From positions 74,679 to 138,678 of the forward strand of contig VZTI01002067.1 in assembly GCA_013397865.1 (NCBI GenBank): DNA of 64,000 bases, written 5' to 3'. This stretch comes from Struthidea cinerea (lineage: Eukaryota; Chordata; Aves; Passeriformes; Corcoracidae). This document shows positions 40,381 through 51,200 of this stretch, one piece after another (the first letter of the stretch is position 1; every line of letters starts with the position of its first letter). The position numbers and the translations under genes are program-made. The notes beneath the pieces are model-generated. The model saw nothing but the letters and a program-made list of their open reading frames with translations, was not told where the DNA came from and did no database searches.

Positions 40381-40990
40381 AAATGAATTCAGCATCAATT
40401 ATTCTAAAATATGCGTGTTAATATGGGAAGGGCTCCATGGCTGCATCCATCTCCACTTCTGCTCATTCTGAGCAGCAAAATGTGACCCGGGAAGATGACA
40501 GCATCTCGCGTCTCACTTACACAAACACGAGCCGGGCAAGGGGGGATATTAAAACAGGAGACAATGCTGCATATTAAAATGCCACAGATGGAGCTTTCTG
40601 CAGCCTTTGCAGTCTGCCTCGGAGATTATTGCTGGGCCATATTGTATTAAAAAATGGGGGGTGGGTGTGTTATTTATTTAATTTTTAAACAAATTCCATC
40701 TCCTACTCATGCCGGATGGATAAAGTGAGCTCTTGAGCTCCAGCCAGCTTTGCCAGCAAACCCACATGAAAAATGCATTTTCATTAATACAAACTGTTTG
40801 CAGTAGGTAAATTAATTCTGGAAATGGTTTTCATACATGGCAAATTATACGTTCAGCGAAAACACTGGGTGACACTCCACAGTCCTAATGAAAGCCCCGC
40901 GTTCCCTTTAATGAAGCGGGATTGCCAGGTAAAGGCGGCGCGCTGCAACAATTAAACAAACAAACAAGTCAACCGGCAAGCGAAAGCTGA
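40381..40990. promoter_or_regulatory. AT-rich candidate conserved non-coding element
   Basis: Six hundred bases with dense AT motifs: ATCAATTATTCTAAAATATG, GCCATATTGTATTAAAAAATG, TTATTTATTTAATTTTTAAAC, ATTTTCATTAATACAAAC, GTAAATTAATTCTGG and CAATTAAACAAACAAAC. It is bounded by GC-rich sequence, with no ORF and no recognised repeat. Role inferred from composition. Confidence 0.4.
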
Positions 40991-41879
40991 TGGGGTTGGG
41001 AGGTTTTCAGGCTGCTGCAGCCATCCCAGATCCAGCCCCACAGGCTGGAGTTTCCCAGAGAGGAGGAAGAGAGGAAGGAGCAGCCTGTGTCCCTTTCCAT
41101 CACTGATGTGAGGCCTGAGTGCCCCGTCAAGGAGGGTGCTGTGAATTCTGAGGGCACAGAGGTGACCAGCACAGCAGAGCTGGCCAAGGAGCCAGGAAAG
41201 GCCCTGCCAACCCTCCACCATCTCCCAGACGGGGAACGAGCCCAACGATCAAGCTCTCTCCTCACAAGTTTCTCTTCTGCTCTCAAACCTTTTAATGTCT
41301 CCTTTAACAGTCCCGTTCCTGGGTGCCGGCTGGTGGGGAGGGAAGCGATCTATAATTGATGAAGTGACGCTGTGCCACGGCCCCAGCCCCAGCCAGGAGA
41401 CATCTGTTCCGCACGTAGCCTTGCTCAGGTGCTGTCACGCCGCATTTACCGCGGCGCGTCACAGCCCGGCCGCCTATGCTAATGTGGGGCCAGCCCCGAC
41501 ACCCTCGGCTCGGGGTGTCGGGACCTGGAGAGGTTGCACTGGAGGTGTTCTCCAGCCCGCTTTTCAGGCTCATTTCCACAAATTTCCTTCAGCAGCACCA
41601 AGTCTGCACCCAGTGACCAAAGCTGCTGGGCACTTGTGACGGCAGCACCGTGCCCGCCCTCACTGTGCCCTTCCAGCAGCACCCCTGCACCCACAGCCCC
41701 TGCCAGTGCCCGCTCTGCCAGCTGCCTTCCCCTCCAAATTCCGACTCAAAACCCGGAGCCAAGCAGAAGGCAGGCACAACACCTTGTGGAGGAACTTCAA
41801 GTGATTTGAAGAGCAGAACAAATCTCCATCCCTGCATTTGTCACGGGGAACCGAACGCCACGGAAGGAGGGGGCAGCAT

Positions 41880-42225
41880 TTCATAACAGCCTGCCACGTT
41901 AGAAAACAAAGAGTGATAAAGAATCTTTTAGTCACCTCTTAATTACATATTCCGGGTGCATTAAGAAAGGAGAAATGCATCTCAGGTCACTGCCTGTCAC
42001 TGCGACAAAGGCCCGTGATGAGTTCTGTATTCAAAATATTTGCACTAATTATCGGCACAGCTCCCCTTTGAAAGCGCTCGGAGGGAAGGCTGGTGTTCCA
42101 CCCGAGGGAATCAGCCCGCGCTGCTTTCTCTGCACTGCACATAAATACACTCGTGCACGGGTATATTTTTACCAACGTGCCCGGCTATGTATCCATGGAG
42201 AAAAACCTATAAATGCCTAATGCTC
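41880..42225. promoter_or_regulatory. AT-rich candidate conserved non-coding element
   Basis: Contains AGTGATAAAGAATC, CCTCTTAATTACATATTCC, CAAAATATTTGCACTAATTA and ACATAAATACACTCG. It is sharply bounded and of high complexity, with no recognised repeat. Two octamers follow at 42402-42409 and 42437-42444 with CTTTAATTAGTGCATAAGG. Role inferred. Confidence 0.38.
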
Positions 42226-42754
42226 GTCTTGTGGGGCTGGGGAGCGGGAGCAGCACGAGAGGGGCTCTGTTCCTCTCTCCTGCAGATGCTGGCTGAGCCA
42301 CGATGGTCTCTGCTGGGTTTCCAAAGGTGGGAGCAGAGACTCTCACCCCCGGGCGACGGCTCCAGCCACAGCTTGGTCAAATGGAAAACAACCCTCTGCC
42401 AATGCAAATGCCCAGGGAAGGAGAGAAACGCGCCGAATGCAAATGGGACTGACCTTTAATTAGTGCATAAGGAGGCACAAGCCGGGGAAAAGCCACCAGA
42501 ACTTCCCCAGGCACCTTCCCTTTCTCAAGCACAGCAGGAATCACTGCGTCCCCACACCAGTGACTCTAATTTTCCAGGCAGGAGCTCCCACAGAACATTT
42601 TCCCCCTCTCTGCCTGCTCTGCTGCTGAGCCAATGTCCCAGGAGGGCCAAGAGCAGGGTGAGGGACAGGCAAACAGAGGTCCCAGGCTCCCACCGTGGGT
42701 GCCTGCAGGATCTCGTTGCAGCAACGTGGGTTGGCCTCTTCTCCCAGGCAATTA

Positions 42755-43004
42755 CTGCCGGGACAAGAGGACATGGCCTCAAGCTGCACCAGGGGAGGGT
42801 CAGGGTGACACCAAGAAACATTAAAGGGATGTTAAGCATTGGAAAGGGCCGCCCATGGAGGTTTGGAGTCGCCATCCCTGGAGATGCCCAAGGAAGGGCT
42901 GGATGCAGCACTCAGTGCTCTGGGCTGGGTGACAAGGCGGGGATCGGTCACAGGCTGGACTCGATCTTAAATGTCTTTTCCAAACAAAATGATTCTGTGA
43001 TCCT
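42755..43004 (+). mobile_element. CR1 LINE 3' fragment
   Basis: Sense-strand CR1 3' end: GACAAGAGGACATGGCCTCA, then a segment matching '...CATCCCTGGAGATGCCCAAG...' and the tail AAAATGATTCTGTGATCCTA. Moderately diverged and truncated at the 5' end. Confidence 0.85.
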
Positions 43005-43189
43005 ATTGTGAGCCAAGAGAAGGGCCACAGGCACCCAGCAGCTGCTGCTTGCCCCCACAGGGCCCCTGCCATCCTCCTGCCTGTGGATATCATCCCCGTT
43101 TGACACAAACTGACCCGCACCGAAAGCCGAGCAGAGCAACCTCTGAGAGCCCTGGAGCTGCTTGGGGCCGCCAGCATCCTCACCCCTCA

Positions 43190-44060
43190 CCTCTGGGTCA
43201 CATCTTATTCTCACGGAATTCCACATTATTCCCCTGTTTGTTGCCATCCAATAACCCAGAGAGCCTTCCCGGAGCGCTCGCTCTAACCCGGCCGTATGCT
43301 ACGGAGCAGCTCCTTCTCCTCAGCCAGCACTTAATCTGAGTGGACAGCAGCAAAACCATGTAGATATAAATGGGGCAAGGAGAAAATAGCACGCTTCAGG
43401 CTCCTCGGGGAAGCATATGGGACCAGGAGACTTATTAATAAATTCTTCTTTGTTCTGTATTGTCTGTGATAAATAGCCGCACTCAGCATCAATAACCGCA
43501 AACATCCTTGGGAAAGAGAGACATGCAGGAACCCATCACGCTGCTGAGAGCAGAGAATGGATTCAATTTCGGGACTGAAGGCAAATTTCACAGCCCTAAA
43601 CAAAATTATCTGAGGGGGCTGCTGTGACCACACATGCAATAAATGTAAGGTTATGGCTACTGAAGCAGCAGAACGTCTCCCAAGAGTTGTAATACCGTAA
43701 GTGAGAGGATAAGAAAGAATAGCCCCGTTCAGGAGGGTGCCTTTGGAAAAATAACATTTATGTTTCTGAATCAAAAGTGTTTTTATTAAGGGAACACAAC
43801 ATTTCTGGAATGTTATTGCCCTAGAGATTACTCAAACTCCCACCCCTGTGCTGGCATCCAAAAGTAAATTTCCACGAGATTTTAAATGCTGCTGAGACCT
43901 CAATAATTTGGGAGTAGGAGGGAAAAGAGAGCAGTAGCAAGAGACATTCCTAATGGTGAAGACATGAAAAACGCAGCTTTATTTTTTGATGATTGCATTA
44001 GATTTTTTTTTTATCACAGAGATGAAAAATGAGCAGCTACCACCTCCTAATTCACTGCCT
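43190..44060. promoter_or_regulatory. AT-rich candidate conserved non-coding region
   Basis: Nearly 900 bp of moderately AT-rich, high-complexity sequence just before an antisense CR1. Notable parts are CACGGAATTCCACATTATTCC, ATTGTCTGTGATAAATAGCC, ATGCAATAAATGTAAGG, TGTTTTTATTAAGGGAAC and GCATTAGATTTTTTTTTTATC. No repeat family is recognised; could hold several elements or an old unidentified transposon. Confidence 0.33.
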
Positions 44061-44227
44061 GGGGACTGGATTCCTCTCCGCTGCCATTTGAGGAGAGGCA
44101 CTGGAAGCAGCACTGAGCAGGAAACGAGTTATACTGGGGAAGAGCCTGTTCCTTTGGGGGGAAATAGTGAAAAAATAGCAACCTGGTGTAGAGTGCATGT
44201 ACTGAGGGCAGGAGAAAGCCCAGGACT

Positions 44228-44478
44228 GTGCTTAGAACGTAGAACCACAGAATTGTTAATGTTGGAAAATCCATCTAACACCACCTGCACTGCCAAGCCC
44301 AGCACAAACCACGTCCCCAAGTGCCACATCTTTTAAACACTCCCAGGAATGGTGACTCCGACGCCGCCCTGGGCAGCTGTGCCAGTGCCTGTCGACCTTT
44401 CTGGTGAGGAAATTTCCCCTAATATCCCATCTAAACCTATCCTGGCACAACTTGAGGCCCGTTTCCTCTGGTGCCTGA
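44228..44478 (-). mobile_element. CR1 LINE 3' fragment
   Basis: Antisense CR1: starts AACCACAGAATTGTTAATG, passes through GGAATGGTGACTCC and ATTTCCCCTAATATCC, and ends near CAACTTGAGGCCCGTTTCCT. The order of motifs is the reverse complement of the CR1 3' end. Confidence 0.88.
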
Positions 44479-44479
44479 C

Positions 44480-44950
44480 CCCGCGTGGCTGCAGCCTCCT
44501 GTCAGGGAGATGCGGAGGGGAGGAGGCTCCCCTCGGACTGGTCAGCACCGCAGAGCGGTCAGCACCGAGGAGCGGTCAGAACCGCGGACAGCGCTCGGCC
44601 AGCCCGCGGGAATCCCGCAGCCCTTAAAAGCCGGGCTTTTGCCCTATTTATTTTATTAGTTTGGGCTTATTTATTTCCAAGAGGGCGAGGAGCGGGCGCT
44701 CCGTGCCCCAAACTCTCAGCGCGCCGTGGGCTCCGAGCGCGCCAGCGCGGCGCGGGGAGGATTCAGCTCCTCATCTCTCCCTCCCCGCAGAAACCTTTCA
44801 GCTGCCAGCGTGTGTTCCCACCCACAGATCTGGTGACTTCCCCGGGAAGCTCCGAGGAGTAGGCAGTGCCATCCGAGGTGGCCCGGGGAAGCGTACAACC
44901 GCCCGGAACACGCACGTGGATGTGAGGAGACGCTATCAGCGCTTCTCATT
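44480..44950. promoter_or_regulatory. CpG-rich block with 17-bp tandem and palindrome
   Basis: CpG-dense sequence wedged between two CR1 copies in opposite orientation. It contains three tandem 17-bp units, GGTCAGCACCGCAGAGC and relatives (44540-44590), a 15-bp palindrome AAAAGCCGGGCTTTT near 44625, and a GCGCG-rich stretch at 44690-44760. A short CpG island is possible; promoter activity is not demonstrated. Confidence 0.4.
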
Positions 44951-44987
44951 TCCCCAAACGGCTTCTCCCCCGAGATATCACCAGGAC

Positions 44988-45258
44988 ATAGACAAAAGGA
45001 CAAGGAGAAATGGTTTTAGACCAGAACAGGGTGAATTTGAGTCGTTGTAAGGGGGACTTTTTTGCAATGAAGGTGGTGATACACCGGCACAGGTTGCCCA
45101 GAGAGGTGGCAGATGCCCCATCCCTGGAAACGTTTAAGGTCAGATTGGACAGGGCTCTGAGCAGCCTGGCCTGGCTGAAGATGTCCCTGCTCATTGTGGT
45201 GGGCTGGACTAAATGGCCTTTAAATGTCTCTTCCAAATGAAACAATTCTATGACGCCT
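44988..45258 (+). mobile_element. CR1 LINE 3' fragment
   Basis: Sense CR1: GACAAGGAGAAATGGTTTTA, then GCCCAGAGAGGTGGCAGATG, CCATCCCTGGAAACGTTTAA and the tail ATGAAACAATTCTATGA. It lies about 0.5 kb from the antisense copy at 44228-44478. Confidence 0.88.
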
Positions 45259-48200
45259 AAAGCCCACCAGTGGCCACAAGCCCCAGGCCAGAGGACCTTC
45301 CCTCCCGTCACTTGGCTGAGTTTGTGCAGGCACTTGGGACTACTGCCCCAGTGTGACCGTGTCAGCTCTTTTCCAACAACATTCAAAGCTCAGCACTGCT
45401 GCTAATGCTCCCTTTGGGCAACACGAGCAAGTTTCAGGCTGTTGTCACAAAAGTGAACACGTCTTGCTGAATTTTAACCTGACTGAAAGGCACAAGCGCT
45501 CAAGGAAGCAATTTGCATGGCAGCCTTGCATCAGGGCATCCCCTTTTTCTTTCTTGTTAATCCTCTGCTCTGTAACCACCTTTTTTTTCCTCCTGCTTTC
45601 ACTTGGAGCACCACGAGTTTGAAAGGATAAAGTACATTAAGAGTTTTAATGCTGAGGAAGATATCAGCCTGACATTTTAATAACGCTAATGCCCTGGAAT
45701 TTGCAGCATTATCACTGTAGTGCATATCTCAACACCAGTCCCTCCACTGTGGTTCAGACAAGCTCTACACCGCATTAAACACCACCAGTAAAGAAATCAG
45801 CCCCCTGCATGGTGCCTGAGACAATGATTTTCCAGCACCACGTGCAGAGACATCCCAGGGATTACCGCCTTGTCTCCCATCAGGTTGTAGACAACTGCTC
45901 CTCACCCTCTGCCTCCCAAAGAGCTGAGCTGTGACAACTAAAGCAATGATGCAGAGATATAAACGCTGCTTCTAACAGGATTTTTTGTCTCAGCACAAAA
46001 CCAAGCCCTCTCAAACGCCAGTTTCCCAGCCTGCATCTCGCAGAATCGCTCCCAATCCTTTCTTCTGCTACATCCCACTGTTCAGTACAGCGTTACCTGA
46101 TTTACTTGGTCCTTTGCCTGTGTCAAGCCTGAAATTCATCCTAAATTCATCCTGTGCACGCAAACCACGAGGATAGGATGCAGTCTGGATGACGCAGCGA
46201 GGGACAGACGAATGGGAGGGACTCTCTTAAAAACAAAGAGGACCATTCCTGTCCACAGAAACAGGGTGGAAAGAGACAGACACCAACGAGCTCTGCTGTG
46301 AGGGACGGCCACTCCAGTGCCCACCAGAGCTGCACAACGGGCCTGGATGGCTGCAGGAAATTTTGGGAGCTCAGGGAAAGGCAGCAGCTGCCCCATCCCT
46401 GCGTGTCCTGAGTCCCTGAGTCAGCAGCACCCACAGCTTCACCTTCCCCCTGCTCTCAGACCTTCTGTTCAGCAAGAGGAGCTGCTAAAGCTGTGTAAAT
46501 GCAGCAGCAGAGACAAACAGAGACAGGAAACACCGGGGCTCAGAACTGAAACATCCCCCACCTGCATCTCCTGGTGCCTCTGCTCCAGACACCAGCAAAG
46601 CACTGGCCATGAAACACCTGCCCAAGCCCTGGTTGTGCTTCCTCAGAGGAAACCAAATTCTGGCACTTTCTGCCCCACTTTTATGTCTGAGTACAAAAAA
46701 CCCTAAACGGGCTACAAGCACCAATCAAATCCAATGTAAAAATGTAGATGTCTTAAAAAGTTACAAGCCCACAAGCCCGTAAAAAAATACAGCTAAAATG
46801 CAGCCAAAGCCCAGGTCTTTTGGGAAGTTCAGACCTAGTGATGGGAGGGCAGAAACTGCTTCCTCTGCTGGCTTTTCAAACACGCACACACTGTTCTGCA
46901 AAGCCTAATGGCAACAGGCACCAGGGGACTTTTTTGGCTTCCAAAACCCCTCTCCTGTGCATGCAGCCCACACACTGGGACTGGGCTTAATGAGCAGGAA
47001 TTTGAAAGCCGACTTCGACAGAGGCTAAAAACGAGCTTAAGTTTCATATGCAAAGTCAAATGCAAAAGTAAGTAAGTGGCAGGCAGCCCGAAGAGTAAAT
47101 GAGACTGTTACATCTTGTGTCTAATGAGTGACACCAGGTAACGCTGGCAAATTGCTCACCTAGAGACAGCATCAGTGAATTTCTGATGGATGAACAAGCC
47201 TTTTTTTTCCCCTCATCAGCGCACATCACAGTGAATGATGGAGCATGTTTTCCTGATGGTGCTGGAGATTGTCACAATCATTTGCTAAACCCGGGTCTGC
47301 CGGTAGCACCGTGGCAGGAGAGCAAACTGGCGCTAAGTCAAATCCGCAGCTGACATCAGCTGGAAAAGCTCCCCAAGGATCAGCCAAACGCAGCCGAGGG
47401 GCTCGCACCCTCGGCCTTCCACAGACACCATCCTGAGGATAATCGAGGTGCACAAGACGGGGTGACAGCACAAATGGGCAGCGTGAAAGCACCGAAGAGG
47501 CTTAGAGAGAGAGAGACGGTTCCGCACGGGAGAACAAGCAGATCGTGGCCAATCTGCAGCCAGAGTGAGGTGAAAAATGCAATGTTTTGTGGGTGCTTCA
47601 CCCAAAGCGGGCCCTGAAAGCGCCATCATGTCCAGCACTGGCACGGCCCCTGCCCGGGGTGGCAGGGCCAGGCAGCCAGCACTGCCCGTCACGTGGGGAA
47701 GCCTCACGGCTGAGCTGCGATGCGTAAAAGGATTTACAGATGTAAAGCCACATCTCGATAACGCTTGGAACAAATCCCTGACATTCTTCACACAGCTCTG
47801 CACTAACAGGTTAGGCTCTAGCAGAGTGGAAACGGCAGCTCCCCGCTATTTCCACGTCTCCATCCCCGTTAACTCTTTGAAGCCTTCTCCCCTCAGAAGC
47901 AAGGTGGAGCTGGCTCGGCGGAGGCAGGACTCTCCGTGCTGACAATTATTCTCCATTCAGGACTAGCCATTTGCATGCAGTTCATTTGTGATGCAGAAAA
48001 GCTTGAACCTGTCATTATTGCTTGGCATCAGTACAGTGCTGTGAAAAGACACCGCTCGGAACATGCGCACAGCGCTGCACCCTATTTTCTTTAATCTAGG
48101 CTAAAATGACAATGAGGAAAAGCAGGAGGGAGGGAGGGAGGAAGACTAGAACGGGGAAAGCATCGTTTCCACCAACAGGAGTGCTTCTCCGACAAGCCAG

Positions 48201-51200
48201 GCACAGGTAGTGCAAGCAGAGCTCCAAAGGTTTGTCCAGGGATGATCCCGGCCAGGCTGAAAGCGAGGGGCTCCCCCAGTGCCGGGGCGTGCAGGTGACA
48301 TCGGTGAGGTCCCCTCCGCACAGCTGCGATCTGCCCAGCAGGACTATCCCCCAGAAGGGCTCCAGGAGCCACCATTTTGCTGCACAACGCACTCTGGCCA
48401 AGCAGGGGATGCCCAGGGCTCCTCCCTGACACGTGCCCAGCACAGCCTCCCCCTGCCATCCCCAAGCACTGAAAGATGGGGGTGGCAGTCAAGGCAGGGG
48501 AGCAGATGGAAAGCAAAACCCCTTGAAAGCTCGGCTCCCCATGGCTATTTCCTGTCTCTTCCCAACAAGCAGGGATCACAAACGCTTCCTCTCCAAAGCC
48601 ACGCTGCTGCACTGTGCAGGGAGGGGACAGTGCCCTCCTTTGCCGAGGGGAGGGCTGCCAGGGAACAGGGATGGGACGGCTGACACCCTGCAGAGGCCTG
48701 GGGGACAGTGAGGGACACTGCCAGGCAGCTCCAGCCCCCAGCCCCTTCATCAGCAAACACTCCAGGCCCCCCCACGTCCGCTGATATTTGTGGCCATCTG
48801 TGTTCGGACGGTGCCAGCACCCAGCCTCTCCACACCTCCCGCCTCTCCCCGATCCAGCACCCGACACCAGGCACAAAAGCACAAAAAATCCCAGCCTTGG
48901 CAGACGTGGATCTTTGATGGTCAAAGATCAGCTCAAGCCCTGCCTGTAGCCAAGGCTTTAACAGCTCTGTCAGAACGTCTGTCAGGAGCTGTTCTCGCTC
49001 CGCAGCGTCTCCCTGTCATGTCAACATCCAACTGCTTTTGGCTAACAACTCGACCTCCGTGACTGCTTGTGGCGAGACACTCCAGATCCCCACCACGAGT
49101 GCTGTGGAAAAGCGTTTCCCGGTGCCAGCGCTGACCTGGAATCGCCCCTGTCCGTGCCGAGCCCCGTGCTGCCTCACCGGCGGAGACATCTCCGCCCCCG
49201 GCCCAGCCCACTCCGGGAGGAGGCAGCTCCGCGATGCGCAGGTGATTTAGGAGCCCAGATCCCATTACGATTCATTGCCAGCAGGGAATCCAACTCCCTT
49301 GTTACCTTTCAAATGAGCAGAGCTACACATGAATATTAAACACCACCGCGTTCTAGTCCCAGGGAAAAAAAAAGCCAGTCTTTGAGAATCCCTCATTAAG
49401 ATGCGCTGGACGCCTTGCACAGGGAGCCCGAGAGCCAATTAAGCAGGACTGTAACAACCCTAAAACGAAGCCGTGCCTCGCTGGGTTCCCAGCGTTTGGT
49501 GGGGCTGGTGCGGGGGCTCTCCCCACAGCGCCCTGGATGCTCCCAGACCTGCCCCCAGTCCGTCCCAGAGCACTACACCACTACCGGAGCTATCGGCCAG
49601 GAGCCGCCTCCTACCTCCCTGCCAGGGATGAGGCTCTTCCCAAACCCGTCCCCAGCTCCTCGCCTCCCTGCTCTGCTTCCAGCACCTTCAGCAAAGTTTA
49701 TCTGCTGACTTTCAAACCCCTTTATTGCCACGCTGGATCAAGGTAATACGAACAGACAAGCCTGACATGACTTTGGAGGAGCTCTCTCCTTGTTCTGCTC
49801 CTCATCCTCATCCTCCCCGCCTCTGCCCAACCCCTTCTGCCAGTGCCAGCACCCCCCGCTCAAAATCAATTTCTATATTTCAGATACAAAGGTTGTTTTG
49901 CTTGAAGAATGAAGCTGCCCTTCACAGAGGTAATAGAGAGATCAATACTAGTTACATCGAGTTTCCTCGTGAAAACGAGGAACTGCTGGCATTTTTCTCC
50001 TCCTGATCCAGCCAAGTGGGCCAACCCTGCATCCCACACCCAAGTGGGTGCTCTGCCAGAAAGCCCTGGCCCCCACAGACCTTGGGAGTGGCTCCTCAAG
50101 GTCCCCTCTCCCTGCCAGCGACAGGAGGGGGCGGCGGGAAATGGAAGAGAAAATTGTGGATATAATTTATAATGCCTCATTAATTTGACAAATGCCGCTT
50201 CATGTGTGCTCTCCGTCAGCCCGTCACTGTCCCAGAAGTCACTAGATCAGCAGCTACTTCAGATGGAAAATCTACCTGCAAACCCTGCTGTTTAGAGGAT
50301 GGATTAATTGCCACTGATCCTCACGTGGCAGCTGGAGCTGTCCTGGGTGGTGGCTGCTGCTCCTGCCCCAGGGCTGGGACCCCTGCACGGGGACAGCGAC
50401 TCCAGCGAGGGATGCAAAGGGAGATGGGGAAGGCAAGTATCACAAACAGCTCTCAGAGAAAGCATTTGACCAGCTGTAATAGCTCCTTACCAAGGCTTTT
50501 GTATAGAAGCAATCCCATAGGAAATACTTCTTTGCCGAAATGAAGCTTTTGTGGAAACTTCTCATTTCAGTCACGCACTGAATTCAATTTTGTCTCCATC
50601 TGAGAGAAAGTTTCCTTTCTTCAAACCTCCCCTGCCCACAGACTGTTTGTTTCTCTACTGGAAAAGCAGTGAGATGGAAAGGGAAAAAGACACAGGGCTC
50701 AGGTGGATGCTGCCCAATACACACCTTCAGCTTCCCCCTTCCCTGGGAGGATTCCATCAGCTCCCACCCGAGCCACATTTTGGGCAGAGCCAGCAGGAGA
50801 CGCAGGGGGCACCCAGGAATGGAACTGGTCAATCCTTCCAAAGCCAGGCAGCTCCAGCTGAAATCCTGCTGAGCCAGACTGAGCTTGTACCCACACGAAC
50901 GAGCGCCCGGGATTTTAATCCCACGAGGAAAACAGGAAGAGGAGGCTGGAGAAGATGTATGTGCACAAGGCACCGTTAGCACAACTCCACTCACTCGGTG
51001 TTAAATAACTCTTCCAGGGCATGAGTTAAATGGCAGCACAGAGCAATCAGGGGACAATAAATCCCTGGTTATAAATTCTGGCACTAGACTGAGATGAAAA
51101 TCATCATCCCTGGCCAGCCACAACTGGTCCTGGCTCGGGGAGCAGGAGCTTGGGGAGCAGGCCAGGAAGGAGGAATTTCTGCTCCACTGAGAGCCTCCCA

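Noticed and set aside
48091..48924. Open frame of 277 residues on the minus strand
   Set aside because: GC-rich chance frame in intronic sequence; no recognisable domain, and composition follows the local background.
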